DNA from: Fidelibacterota bacterium
GTDB taxonomy: Bacteria; Fidelibacterota; Marinisomatia; Marinisomatales; JABMOV01
Reading direction: 5' to 3'
Length of the DNA: 38,571 nucleotides
Assembly (NCBI GenBank): GCA_013203145.1
Contig: JABMOV010000177.1
Span: 1-38,571 of the forward strand
Under the pieces are notes generated by a model. The model was not told the DNA's origin. It was given only the letters and a program-made list of their open reading frames with translations, and ran no database searches. Positions 1 to 9,076 of this stretch are shown piece after piece (position 1 is the stretch's first letter; every line of letters begins with the position of its first letter). Both the position numbers and the translations under genes were made by a program.

Positions 1-35
1 CTTTATTTAACCTACATTGCAGCAACGAAATAATT

Positions 36-1448
36 ATGAAACTTACACCACACGAAGAAAAAATATTAGAATTGGTCCAGCAATACCCTGAAATTGTAGA
101 TGATCCTGAAGCGCGAAAAAAAATTGCCGAAGGACATGGACTATCTGAAAAGACACTGAGGAATAGAATTGCTGATTTAAAGAAGTATGGTGCGATTGAA
201 GGTGATAACCATACCAATAATCAATATATGAAAAAGGAAATTAATATTATTGATTTTTTCTATATAATATTTAAGCATAAAAGAATAATAATAATCAATT
301 TTTTCGTAATAACGCTTCTGACTGGTATAGTATCACTTTTAATGCCAAAAACTTTCCAATCAACAGCCCTATTAATGCCACCATCTTCAGATTCGGGACT
401 GGGATTGATGAGTTCATTGTCTAATTTATCTTTTGGAAATTTTAATGTAGGAATTGATGAGTCTTCAGGAATGACTTTTATTGCTATTCTAAAAAGCAGG
501 AGCATGCAAGAGGCTGTTATAAATGAATATAATTTGATTAAATATTATAAAGTTGATGATATTGAAGAAGCTTTGGATGTATTGGCTGACAATGTAGATG
601 TTGATATTGATGAGGAAGGAACTATAAGGATTATTACAAGAGTAAAAACTGGTTGGTTATCCGATATAAATGAAGAATTAACGGCAGGAAAATTGGCAGC
701 TGGAATAGCAAATTTATTAGTATCGCAATTAGACAGAGTAAACAAAGATTTAAAAATAAAAAAAGCAAAATTTCATCGCCAATTCATAGAGAAGAGGCTC
801 GAAGAAAATTTAATTGATCTTAATAATGCTGAAGAAGCATTAAAAAATTTCCAAGTAGAATTCGACGTAATTGCATTGCCTGAACAAACAGTGGCAGCCA
901 TCAATGCCGCAGCAAATGTCAAGGCACAGATAATATCTAATGAAATTCGATTGAGCGTTTTGAGAGAGACGTTTCAGTCCAGTCATCCTGATATAGCTAA
1001 TATCGAAGTAGAATTAACGGAACTACGGTCCAAGTTGAAAACTATGGAATACCGTTTTCATGATTCTATTAAGGATGATTATAATTTGTTCCCGGTCTTT
1101 TCTGATGTACCAGATTTGGGTATTCAATATGCTCGGCTAGAAAGGGAAGTGACTGTTCAAAACACCTTATTTATTTATATCACTCAACAGCATGAAGAAG
1201 CTAAAATTCAAGAAGCACGTGACACTCCTACTATCCAAGTATTAGACAAAGCTGCAGTCCCCATTCACCGTATTCGACCATCTAGAACCATGATGGTTTA
1301 TATTGCCGGCGTTATGGCAATTATGATTAGCGTATTTGGAGCATTTTTTCTTGAATACATCAACAAACTCCGCAAGATTGATATACGAAACGAAGATAGA
1401 ATTAGAGATCTCAAAAAAATGTTAACAATAGATAGAAAAGCTCATTAA
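36..1448 (+). CDS. Wzz/chain-length determinant family protein with an N-terminal helix-turn-helix-like domain
   Basis: 470-aa ORF. Residues ~1-57 (LTPHEEKILELVQQYPEIVDDPEARKKIAEGHGLSEKTLRNRIADLKKYGAI) look like a winged-HTH. They are followed by a Wzz layout: N-terminal TM (IIIINFFVITLLTGIVSLLMP), coiled-coil periplasmic region, C-terminal TM with PIHRIRPSRTMMVYIAG. An internal ATG at 228 would give a Wzz without the HTH. Confidence 0.85.
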   Translation: MKLTPHEEKILELVQQYPEIVDDPEARKKIAEGHGLSEKTLRNRIADLKKYGAIEGDNHTNNQYMKKEINIIDFFYIIFKHKRIIIINFFVITLLTGIVSLLMPKTFQSTALLMPPSSDSGLGLMSSLSNLSFGNFNVGIDESSGMTFIAILKSRSMQEAVINEYNLIKYYKVDDIEEALDVLADNVDVDIDEEGTIRIITRVKTGWLSDINEELTAGKLAAGIANLLVSQLDRVNKDLKIKKAKFHRQFIEKRLEENLIDLNNAEEALKNFQVEFDVIALPEQTVAAINAAANVKAQIISNEIRLSVLRETFQSSHPDIANIEVELTELRSKLKTMEYRFHDSIKDDYNLFPVFSDVPDLGIQYARLEREVTVQNTLFIYITQQHEEAKIQEARDTPTIQVLDKAAVPIHRIRPSRTMMVYIAGVMAIMISVFGAFFLEYINKLRKIDIRNEDRIRDLKKMLTIDRKAH

Positions 1449-1532
1449 TCTATTGCTGAATTCAATTGTAGTATAAACTTGATTTTTAATCTATTTAATC
1501 AATATAACTATTATTTCATTTAAAGTACTAAT

Positions 1533-2966
1533 ATGAGTACTACACATCGGATAGTAAAAAGCACAACTACTTTACTTTTATCTCAGTCAATATATTTTAT
1601 AGCAGGGTTGCTTGTTATGACCCTTGCAGCTCGCATTTTAGGAGTTAAAGATTTCGGTGGTTTTATGTTTGCTACTTCTCTAGTAGCTTTTATTGAAATA
1701 ACTACGAATTTGGGTATTAATCTATTATTAGTTCGTGAAATAGCCAGGAATAAGGAAGATATACAGAAATATTGGAGTAATATTTTTATTATTAAAATCG
1801 CATTATCTATTATATCGACTTTTACCATTATCTCGATATCTATACTATTTTCATTTACTCCCCTAATCGTGATCGTTATTTTAGCCATCTCCCAGATATT
1901 TAATTCAATGGTAATATTTAACAATGCAGTGTTTCAAGCGATGGAAAAGGTACAATATCAATTATATTCAACTATCAATGAGAAGATTGTTACAACCATA
2001 TTAGCAGTTATAGTATTGTTTAAGGGGTATGGTTTAACTGGTTTAGCAAGTATATTTCTTTTGAGTCGAATCATAAGCTGGGTGGTATCAATGGTCTTGA
2101 TGAATCGATATGTTGCAAAAATCATTTGGTACCTTGATCTTATATTTATTAGACGTATCATTAGACAATCTTTACCGTTTGCGTTATTCTTAATTATGGG
2201 TACAGTCTATTTTCAAATGGATAGTATCTTATTAGCCTATTTTATGGGAAATGAGGCAGTAGGCTATTATCAAGCGGCATTGCGATTAGTAGTTGTGATA
2301 TTATTATTGCCGGATGTAATAGCCAAATCAATTCTTCCTGTAATGTCACATCTATTTAAACATTCTATAAATGATCTCAACAATATATTTTATGTTAGTT
2401 ATAAAATAATGATAATAATATCAATTCCAATTTCTTTTGGATTATATATATTAGCCAAACCTATAATATTACTATTGTTTGGGCAGGATTATCAACTATC
2501 AGTACAAGTACTACAAATTTTATGTTGGATTATTGTTATGAGATTTATAGGATTAATTCCAGGTACTTATTTGACAGCAATCAATAAACAAAAAATTAGA
2601 TCATATACTGTGACAATAGCGGCTATAATAAGTATTACTATGAACATAATTTTGATACCTAAATTCGGAATTATAGGTGTTAGTATTACTAATTTGATTT
2701 CCAATTTTCTAGTAGTTTCGATCTACATTGTTTTTATCCAACTAACAATTTCGAATATTAATCTAATTAAGATACTTATTACTCCGATCCTATCAGCATT
2801 AATTTCTTTTTTATTCTTTTCGCAAATTTATAAATCGAATTCACTTTACACCCTTATACTAACAATTTCTGGTTATTTCAGTTTGTTAATACTCTTTAAA
2901 TCGATAACAAAATCAGAAGTAGTGAAGTTCTTTACTAACATAAGGCAGCTTGTTGGAAATAATTGA
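1533..2966 (+). CDS. Oligosaccharide flippase (Wzx/RfbX-like, MATE/MOP superfamily)
   Basis: 477-aa, multi-TM; N-terminus resembles polysaccharide flippases (LLVMTLAARILGVKDFGGFMFATSLVAFIEITTNLGINLLLVREIAR). Confidence 0.9.
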   Translation: MSTTHRIVKSTTTLLLSQSIYFIAGLLVMTLAARILGVKDFGGFMFATSLVAFIEITTNLGINLLLVREIARNKEDIQKYWSNIFIIKIALSIISTFTIISISILFSFTPLIVIVILAISQIFNSMVIFNNAVFQAMEKVQYQLYSTINEKIVTTILAVIVLFKGYGLTGLASIFLLSRIISWVVSMVLMNRYVAKIIWYLDLIFIRRIIRQSLPFALFLIMGTVYFQMDSILLAYFMGNEAVGYYQAALRLVVVILLLPDVIAKSILPVMSHLFKHSINDLNNIFYVSYKIMIIISIPISFGLYILAKPIILLLFGQDYQLSVQVLQILCWIIVMRFIGLIPGTYLTAINKQKIRSYTVTIAAIISITMNIILIPKFGIIGVSITNLISNFLVVSIYIVFIQLTISNINLIKILITPILSALISFLFFSQIYKSNSLYTLILTISGYFSLLILFKSITKSEVVKFFTNIRQLVGNN

Positions 2967-3010
2967 AAAATTTAGCGTAGTATTTCAAATATTAATTCGC
3001 AGATAGAGAA

Positions 3011-4219
3011 ATGTATATACCAATAATTAAAATCATTAAAATATTTGGATACCAAATAACCCATTTATTTGATTTTTTATTAATCCAAAATAAAATGAAA
3101 CAATTAGATTTAAAAAATGATTATATAATCGCTATTGATATTCCATTTAATTTTCTTTTCCAATATATCAAAAATATTTATTATGAACTTTATTCAATTC
3201 CCGGAATTAAAATAGTTTTTATAGTACCAGTAAATAACCCCTCGGATCCACGGAATTATTTAATACGATGTGGAATCGATCATAATGATATTATATCATA
3301 TCCACATATTGTATTCAGTCGAGTAGTTGATATATTTTTTACACCAGCAAATTCACAAATACTAATAACGAGTAAGAAAACAAAAAAAGTAATATATGCT
3401 CATACATTAGCAGGTTGGGGAAATGGGAAATCGACTTACGGTATCGAAAATATTCTTAATTACGATTATATATTTACAACTGGATTAATACAGGAAAAAG
3501 TAATTGATGATTATTTCATGTTCAAAAAAAATATCACCTTACCACCTAAGATTCCGATTGGATACACTTTAGGTGATAGTATTACAGGTGGATATGCCAA
3601 CTATAATAAAAATGAATTATTACAGAAAAGGGGACTAAAGCCAAACAATATAACAGTGATTTATGCACCAAGCTGGGGAGAAACCGCATCATTTAGAGAA
3701 TGTGGCTTTTTAATTATTGAAGAATTATGCTCTAACAAATCATTAAATGTTTTAGTGAAACTACATCCTGCTCTACTATATGGCAGTCGGAAAGCAGAAA
3801 AAAATGAATCGATTATTTGGCTAAAAGAATTAAATCGTTTAGGAGCTAAATATGAAAATTTATTATTAATGGAAAATGATACGAATTTTCATTCTTTATT
3901 CTCTTCAGATATTATGATCACTGATATTAGTGGAGTGGGATTTGAGTTTTTATTGCTTCGAAAACCGGTTATTTATTTTGATGTACCTAATTATTTTAAA
4001 AAATTTGGAATTGAAGGTCCTGAATTTTGGGCAAGGAAAGGGATAATTGTTAAAAAAGTTGAAGAAATTAAAGATGCAATTAATATGTATATCAAGAAAC
4101 CAGGGTTATACATCAATGAAGTGAATAATCTTATCCCATTATTAATACATAATCCAAATAATGCCACAAAAACTGCAGTTCAAGCCCTATTAAAGATTCT
4201 AAACTATAGAACAGACTGA
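3011..4219 (+). CDS. CDP-glycerol glycerophosphotransferase family-like protein
   Basis: 402-aa; C-terminal motifs VIYAPSWGE, VLVKLHPALLYG and SDIMITDISGVGFEFLLLRKPVIYFDVPNYF are typical of the TagB/TagF-type family. Confidence 0.75.
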   Translation: MYIPIIKIIKIFGYQITHLFDFLLIQNKMKQLDLKNDYIIAIDIPFNFLFQYIKNIYYELYSIPGIKIVFIVPVNNPSDPRNYLIRCGIDHNDIISYPHIVFSRVVDIFFTPANSQILITSKKTKKVIYAHTLAGWGNGKSTYGIENILNYDYIFTTGLIQEKVIDDYFMFKKNITLPPKIPIGYTLGDSITGGYANYNKNELLQKRGLKPNNITVIYAPSWGETASFRECGFLIIEELCSNKSLNVLVKLHPALLYGSRKAEKNESIIWLKELNRLGAKYENLLLMENDTNFHSLFSSDIMITDISGVGFEFLLLRKPVIYFDVPNYFKKFGIEGPEFWARKGIIVKKVEEIKDAINMYIKKPGLYINEVNNLIPLLIHNPNNATKTAVQALLKILNYRTD

Positions 4220-4221
4220 AA

Positions 4222-5115
4222 ATGACACCCAAAATATCAATTATTGTTCTTAATTGGAATAATTGGCCTGATACTATTGCCTGTGTCGAGTCAATTGAAA
4301 AAAATGTCTACGAAAATTATAATATTATTATAGTAGACAATAATTCTGAAGATAGTTCAGAAAAAATACTTCGGCAGAAATATCCTGATAAAATATTTAT
4401 TCAATCTGGAGATAATTTGGGCTATGCAGGAGGAAATAATATCGGTATTGAAAAAGCATTATCATTGAAGTCCGACTATATCTTATTGCTAAATAATGAT
4501 ACGATAGTTAGACATGATTTTTTACAACCGCTAGTGAACAGTTTTTCTTTAGATGAAAAAATAGGTATTGTTAGTGGAAAAATATTGTATTTGGACGAAC
4601 AGCCTAAAATTTGGTATGCTGGTGGTAAAATTGATTGGTTGCGTGGATCAGGATTTTCTTATGGTAATAAACAAATTGACAATGGTCAATTTGATTACAA
4701 TCGAGAAGTATCATTCGTTTCCGGGTGTATGATGTTAATAAAACGCGAGGTCATAGAAAATATTAAACTACTTAATGAAGATTATTTTCTTTATTTAGAG
4801 GATACAGAATATTGCTTTCGAGCAATAAAGGCTGGTTACAAATTGTACTATGTACATCAAAGTTTAATTTATCATAAAGTAAATGAAAAGGAAGGGAGAT
4901 ATGCCTCAACAATTTATTATTCAACTCGTAATAGATTGAAATTTATTAGAGAAAATGCCCAATTTATTTATCGGGCATTGTTTCCTTTTTTTATTCTAAT
5001 TGTATTTACTATGAAAATAATCGTGTGGATAATATCAGGTAAATGGCTTTTTATTAATGCTTTTTTCCGTGCACTAAAAGATGCAATCATTGGGAAATAC
5101 GGACATTCTGAGTGA
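4222..5115 (+). CDS. Glycosyltransferase family 2 (rhamnosyltransferase-like)
   Basis: ISIIVLNWNNWPDTIACVESI, VDNNSED, NLGYAGGNNIGIEKAL and LLLNNDT motifs are canonical for GT2. Confidence 0.93.
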   Translation: MTPKISIIVLNWNNWPDTIACVESIEKNVYENYNIIIVDNNSEDSSEKILRQKYPDKIFIQSGDNLGYAGGNNIGIEKALSLKSDYILLLNNDTIVRHDFLQPLVNSFSLDEKIGIVSGKILYLDEQPKIWYAGGKIDWLRGSGFSYGNKQIDNGQFDYNREVSFVSGCMMLIKREVIENIKLLNEDYFLYLEDTEYCFRAIKAGYKLYYVHQSLIYHKVNEKEGRYASTIYYSTRNRLKFIRENAQFIYRALFPFFILIVFTMKIIVWIISGKWLFINAFFRALKDAIIGKYGHSE

Positions 5116-6395
5116 GAATATTACCGCTTATATTGATATGTTTAAGTTTTGTTATATTCCTACTGTCGTTTCGGAAAAATAAAGATTTATTTTCACCAGC
5201 TCGCCTTTGGCTAATGCTTTGGTTATTTGTCATTGGAATTACAAATCTTAATTGGAGTTTTCTACAAAACGAATGGTCCTTATATATGTGGGTTGTTCTT
5301 CTTTCGGGACTTCTTGCATTTTTATTAGGTTCATTTTGTATTTATGTTCTTTATTTCCCGGCTGCACAAATTCCCCATCAATTAAACTATCGCCAATTAA
5401 TACAACAAATCGATATAAAACGATTTGAAACTAGTATCGTCATATTATTTGGCTTATATCTAATTGCATATATTATTGAGTACAAAATTGTTGGATTTCT
5501 TCCCGTTTTCACTGATGAACCTTCTACAACTAGACTAGAATTCAACATATTTGGCATTCATTTATTTGTTAATTCCGTCTTAGCTGTTATTGTATTAATA
5601 ACAGAATATTTAGTTATTGTAAAACCTGGAAGACGAAAAAGAATATTTTTCCTGGTTTTAGCGTTGATTCTTTTAGTATCGTATTTTTTTCTAATGAACA
5701 GACTTTATTATTTATTAATGATAATATCTTTATTAGTTATTACACATTATTCTGTAAAGAAAATAACGATAAAAAAGGTTGGAATATTTGCGACCATATT
5801 TATTACGATATTTTTCGCAGTAGCAAGCATTCGTTTGGTACAGTATGCTGAAAATTTTTTATTTATTGTATCAGAAATGAATATTTCGCCTAACTATTCT
5901 TTTGTTGCGGGTCCATACATGTACATAAGTATGAATCTCGAAAATTTGAATGTTGGAGTAAATAATCTGGGAAATTATAATTATGGACTATTTAGTTTCG
6001 ATTTTCTATTAGCGTTAATAAGGGGTCAAGATTACCTGCGAGAGCTCGTTATACAGAATTCTGTTTTTCAAGCTTCGCGACCTTTTACAACATTTCCATA
6101 CATGTGGAGTTATTATAGAGATTTTGGGTACGGTGGCGTTACGTTATTCTCATTTCTATGGGGTATCTTATTCTCGTCAACATATTGGAGGATGAGAACA
6201 AGACCAACGCCAACAAATATGATAATGTATTGCTTATTTATTACAGTTGTCATACTAAGTTTCTTTACAAATCTTATATCAAGGTTGAACTTTATTTTTA
6301 ACATATTATTAGTCTTAAGTACACATTTATACATCAAAAAAAAAGCAAATATATGTGATGACACTAAAAATAAACATACAAGACTCATTGAATAA
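5112..6395 (+). CDS. O-antigen polymerase-like (Wzy-type) multi-TM protein
   Basis: 427-aa, about 10+ TM segments. GTG start overlaps the preceding TGA stop. Located inside a glycosyltransferase/flippase cluster. Confidence 0.75.
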   Translation: MRILPLILICLSFVIFLLSFRKNKDLFSPARLWLMLWLFVIGITNLNWSFLQNEWSLYMWVVLLSGLLAFLLGSFCIYVLYFPAAQIPHQLNYRQLIQQIDIKRFETSIVILFGLYLIAYIIEYKIVGFLPVFTDEPSTTRLEFNIFGIHLFVNSVLAVIVLITEYLVIVKPGRRKRIFFLVLALILLVSYFFLMNRLYYLLMIISLLVITHYSVKKITIKKVGIFATIFITIFFAVASIRLVQYAENFLFIVSEMNISPNYSFVAGPYMYISMNLENLNVGVNNLGNYNYGLFSFDFLLALIRGQDYLRELVIQNSVFQASRPFTTFPYMWSYYRDFGYGGVTLFSFLWGILFSSTYWRMRTRPTPTNMIMYCLFITVVILSFFTNLISRLNFIFNILLVLSTHLYIKKKANICDDTKNKHTRLIE

Positions 6396-6609
6396 ATGAT
6401 TCTTGTTATATTAGTGTTATCTATGAATCAAAAATCTGATTAGGTTTCACTAGTAATAAATAAGTAATGAATTGGCAATACAATATTGACATAATTTCGA
6501 TCTGCAAAAAACTTGAAAACCTTATACTTGGGAATTAAAATAATTCAATAATGAAGCACGAAAATTTAATCCATGCTACATCTTCTAATGAATATAATAA
6601 AATCTGCTT

Positions 6610-7725
6610 ATGCGAATACTACATATAGGTAAATATTATACTGATGTAATTGGTGGTATTCAGAGTCATATTCGTGATTTAGCTTCCATGCAAAAAATAA
6701 CCGATCAGGTGACTATTTTAGTTGCGAATACTATACCTAACACTATACACTATAAACAAGATGGACTAGAATTTATCAAAGTAGCGTCAATTGGTACTAT
6801 TGCATCCGTCCCCATATCCATAACCTTTCCATTTTGGTTGAAAAAAATATCAAAGAATTATGATATAATGCATTTCCATCTAATGAATCCATTATCTGTT
6901 GTATCAATGTTGATTACTAGACCAAATTGCAAGATAGTGGCCACATTTCATAACGATGTTATAAAACAAAGTATGATTTATAAACTCTCTTCATGGCTAA
7001 CTAGTATATTTTTAAGAAAAATCCATAAGATAATAATTACGTCACCGAATATTTTAAATACTTCTGAGCTATTAAAAGTGAATGCAAGTAAATGTGTAAT
7101 TGTACCTCTAGGAATTAACACAGATAAATTTATTATGACTAGATTTATAGATAAAAATATCACTCAAATTAAAGAAAACTTTGGAGGGGGAATTATACTA
7201 TTTATTGGTCGCCTTGTAGATTATAAGGGAGTAAAATATTTGATAGAAGCGATGAATAAAGTTCAAGGTAACTTGATAATTATTGGCGAGGGACCCTTAT
7301 TAAGTAATCTGAAACAACAGGTTCATACATTGGGATTAAAAGCTAAAATTCATTTTTTGGGTAAAGTGAGTGAAGAGATTCTACCAGCATATTATTATGC
7401 ATGTGATTTATTTGTTCTTCCATCGATAAACAATAGTGAAGGGTACGGATTAGTTCAGTTAGAAGCACAAATTTGTGGGAAACCAGTCATTTCTACCGAC
7501 TTACCAACTGGAGTACCCTTTGTTAATGTGCATAATAAAACGGGATTAATTGTTAAAACGAGAGACTCTGATGAAATTAGCAACAGTATAAATATTTTAT
7601 TACATAATCGTAAGCTAAGATTGAAACTTGGTGAATTTGGGCAAAAAAGGGTATATCAAAACTTCACGCGTGCAAAGATGAAAAAAAATACTGATGTTGT
7701 ATATAATAAATTGTTAAAGAATTAA
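6610..7725 (+). CDS. Glycosyltransferase family 4
   Basis: MRILHIGKYYTDVIGGIQSHIRDLA N-terminus; ILFIGRLVDYKGVKYLIEAM; PSINNSEGYGLVQLEAQICGKPVIST. Confidence 0.93.
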   Translation: MRILHIGKYYTDVIGGIQSHIRDLASMQKITDQVTILVANTIPNTIHYKQDGLEFIKVASIGTIASVPISITFPFWLKKISKNYDIMHFHLMNPLSVVSMLITRPNCKIVATFHNDVIKQSMIYKLSSWLTSIFLRKIHKIIITSPNILNTSELLKVNASKCVIVPLGINTDKFIMTRFIDKNITQIKENFGGGIILFIGRLVDYKGVKYLIEAMNKVQGNLIIIGEGPLLSNLKQQVHTLGLKAKIHFLGKVSEEILPAYYYACDLFVLPSINNSEGYGLVQLEAQICGKPVISTDLPTGVPFVNVHNKTGLIVKTRDSDEISNSINILLHNRKLRLKLGEFGQKRVYQNFTRAKMKKNTDVVYNKLLKN

Positions 7726-7734
7726 GTTTAATTG

Positions 7735-8889
7735 ATGAACTTCAAAAAGAAAATAAAAGTACTCCACATCATTACCGATCTACCTATTGGTGGTGCACAA
7801 GATAATACTTTGCACACAATTGAAGAATTAGATAAAACTAGATATGAACTAACCCTGATATGTAATTCAAAAGGCCCTTTATTAGAAAGAGCGAAGAAGA
7901 TTCCCGAAATCAAGTTAATAAATCTGAAATATTTGGAGCGAGATATACGTCCAGTCAAAGATGCATTAGCATTTATTATTTTAATTAAAATACTAATATG
8001 CAATCAATATCACATTGTTCACACCCACAGCTCTAAGCCTGGTGTTTTAGGCCGGTTAGCGGCTTGGATAATTGGAATCCCAGTGATAATTCACACTGTG
8101 CATGGTTTCCCATTTCATGATCAAATGAATGGTTCGTTAAAAACAATCTTAATTGCCATTGAAAGGTCGATGGCAAGAATATCCAATCATTTGATTACCG
8201 TTTCAAATTTAAATCTAATAAAAATAATTAATCTAAATATTGCTCCAAGACATAAATTAACAAATATTTACAGTGGTATTGATTTTAAAAAATTTGCCAA
8301 TCATAATAATAACTCGCTGAGGATAGAATTATCAATTCCTGATTCTACCAAAATAATTGGCAGTATTGGACGACTATCACTGCAAAAAGATCCATTGTGT
8401 TTTATACGTGCAATACCAATTGTTCGCGAAGCATTCCCTGATTCACATTTTATCCTTGTTGGTTCTGGTGAATTGAAGGAAAAGATTACTCAAGCTATTA
8501 AAAAGCTTAGGTTAGAGGATTGTGTTAGTTTATTGGGAAGTCGTGATGATATTCCTAATATCTTGCACAGCATTGATTTGTTTGTATTAAGTTCGATATA
8601 TGAAGGTTTGGGTCGTTCACTTACCGAGGCGATATACTGTAAATTACCTGTGGTGGCTACAAATGTAGAGGGTGTACCGGAATTGGTTCAAAATAATAAT
8701 ACTGGTTGTTTGGTGGAACCTGTGGATGAGATTGGTCTTGCACATGGAATTATAAATCAGTTAAAAAATCCAGCCAAGGCTCGGTTGATGGCAGAAAAAG
8801 CATTTGAATTTGTCAAATCAAATTTCGATGTTCATAGTATGGTTACGCAAATTGATCAACTATATAAAGAAATAATCCTTAAGCCCTAG
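7735..8889 (+). CDS. Glycosyltransferase family 4
   Basis: VLHIITDLPIGGAQDNTLHTIEEL; IGSIGRLSLQKDPLCFIRAIP; SSIYEGLGRSLTEAIYCKLPVVATNVEGVPE. ORF-track start at 7732 is a TTG; the ATG at 7735 is preferred. Confidence 0.93.
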   Translation: MNFKKKIKVLHIITDLPIGGAQDNTLHTIEELDKTRYELTLICNSKGPLLERAKKIPEIKLINLKYLERDIRPVKDALAFIILIKILICNQYHIVHTHSSKPGVLGRLAAWIIGIPVIIHTVHGFPFHDQMNGSLKTILIAIERSMARISNHLITVSNLNLIKIINLNIAPRHKLTNIYSGIDFKKFANHNNNSLRIELSIPDSTKIIGSIGRLSLQKDPLCFIRAIPIVREAFPDSHFILVGSGELKEKITQAIKKLRLEDCVSLLGSRDDIPNILHSIDLFVLSSIYEGLGRSLTEAIYCKLPVVATNVEGVPELVQNNNTGCLVEPVDEIGLAHGIINQLKNPAKARLMAEKAFEFVKSNFDVHSMVTQIDQLYKEIILKP

Positions 8890-8994
8890 ACTTGCAGTTC
8901 ATATTGTATTTAAGTATTTTACTAGTACCAATCAAGGAGCCCTATCGAATAAATCGTTAACAGTCTGTCAATAAACATCACAAGGAGTGATACA

Positions 8995-9054
8995 ATGCAC
9001 AACTGTTTAATGATCCCATCTTTTCGTGAGCCAGCACACTGCTCTACCTTTTAA
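8995..9054 (+). CDS. Possible 19-aa leader peptide/uORF (MHNCLMIPSFREPAHCSTF) upstream of the priming glycosyltransferase
   Basis: ATG with a strong Shine-Dalgarno-like AAGGAG at good spacing (caaggagtgatacaATG), stop TAA at 9052-9054, 22 nt before the 9077 start. Too short to be sure it is translated. Confidence 0.25.
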   Translation: MHNCLMIPSFREPAHCSTF

Positions 9055-9076
9055 ATAAATAATAACCTTTCGTATT

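Noticed and set aside
1583-1924. 113-aa minus-strand ORF inside the flippase gene
   Set aside because: Low-complexity Ile/Asn-rich translation from an AT-rich gene; shadow ORF.
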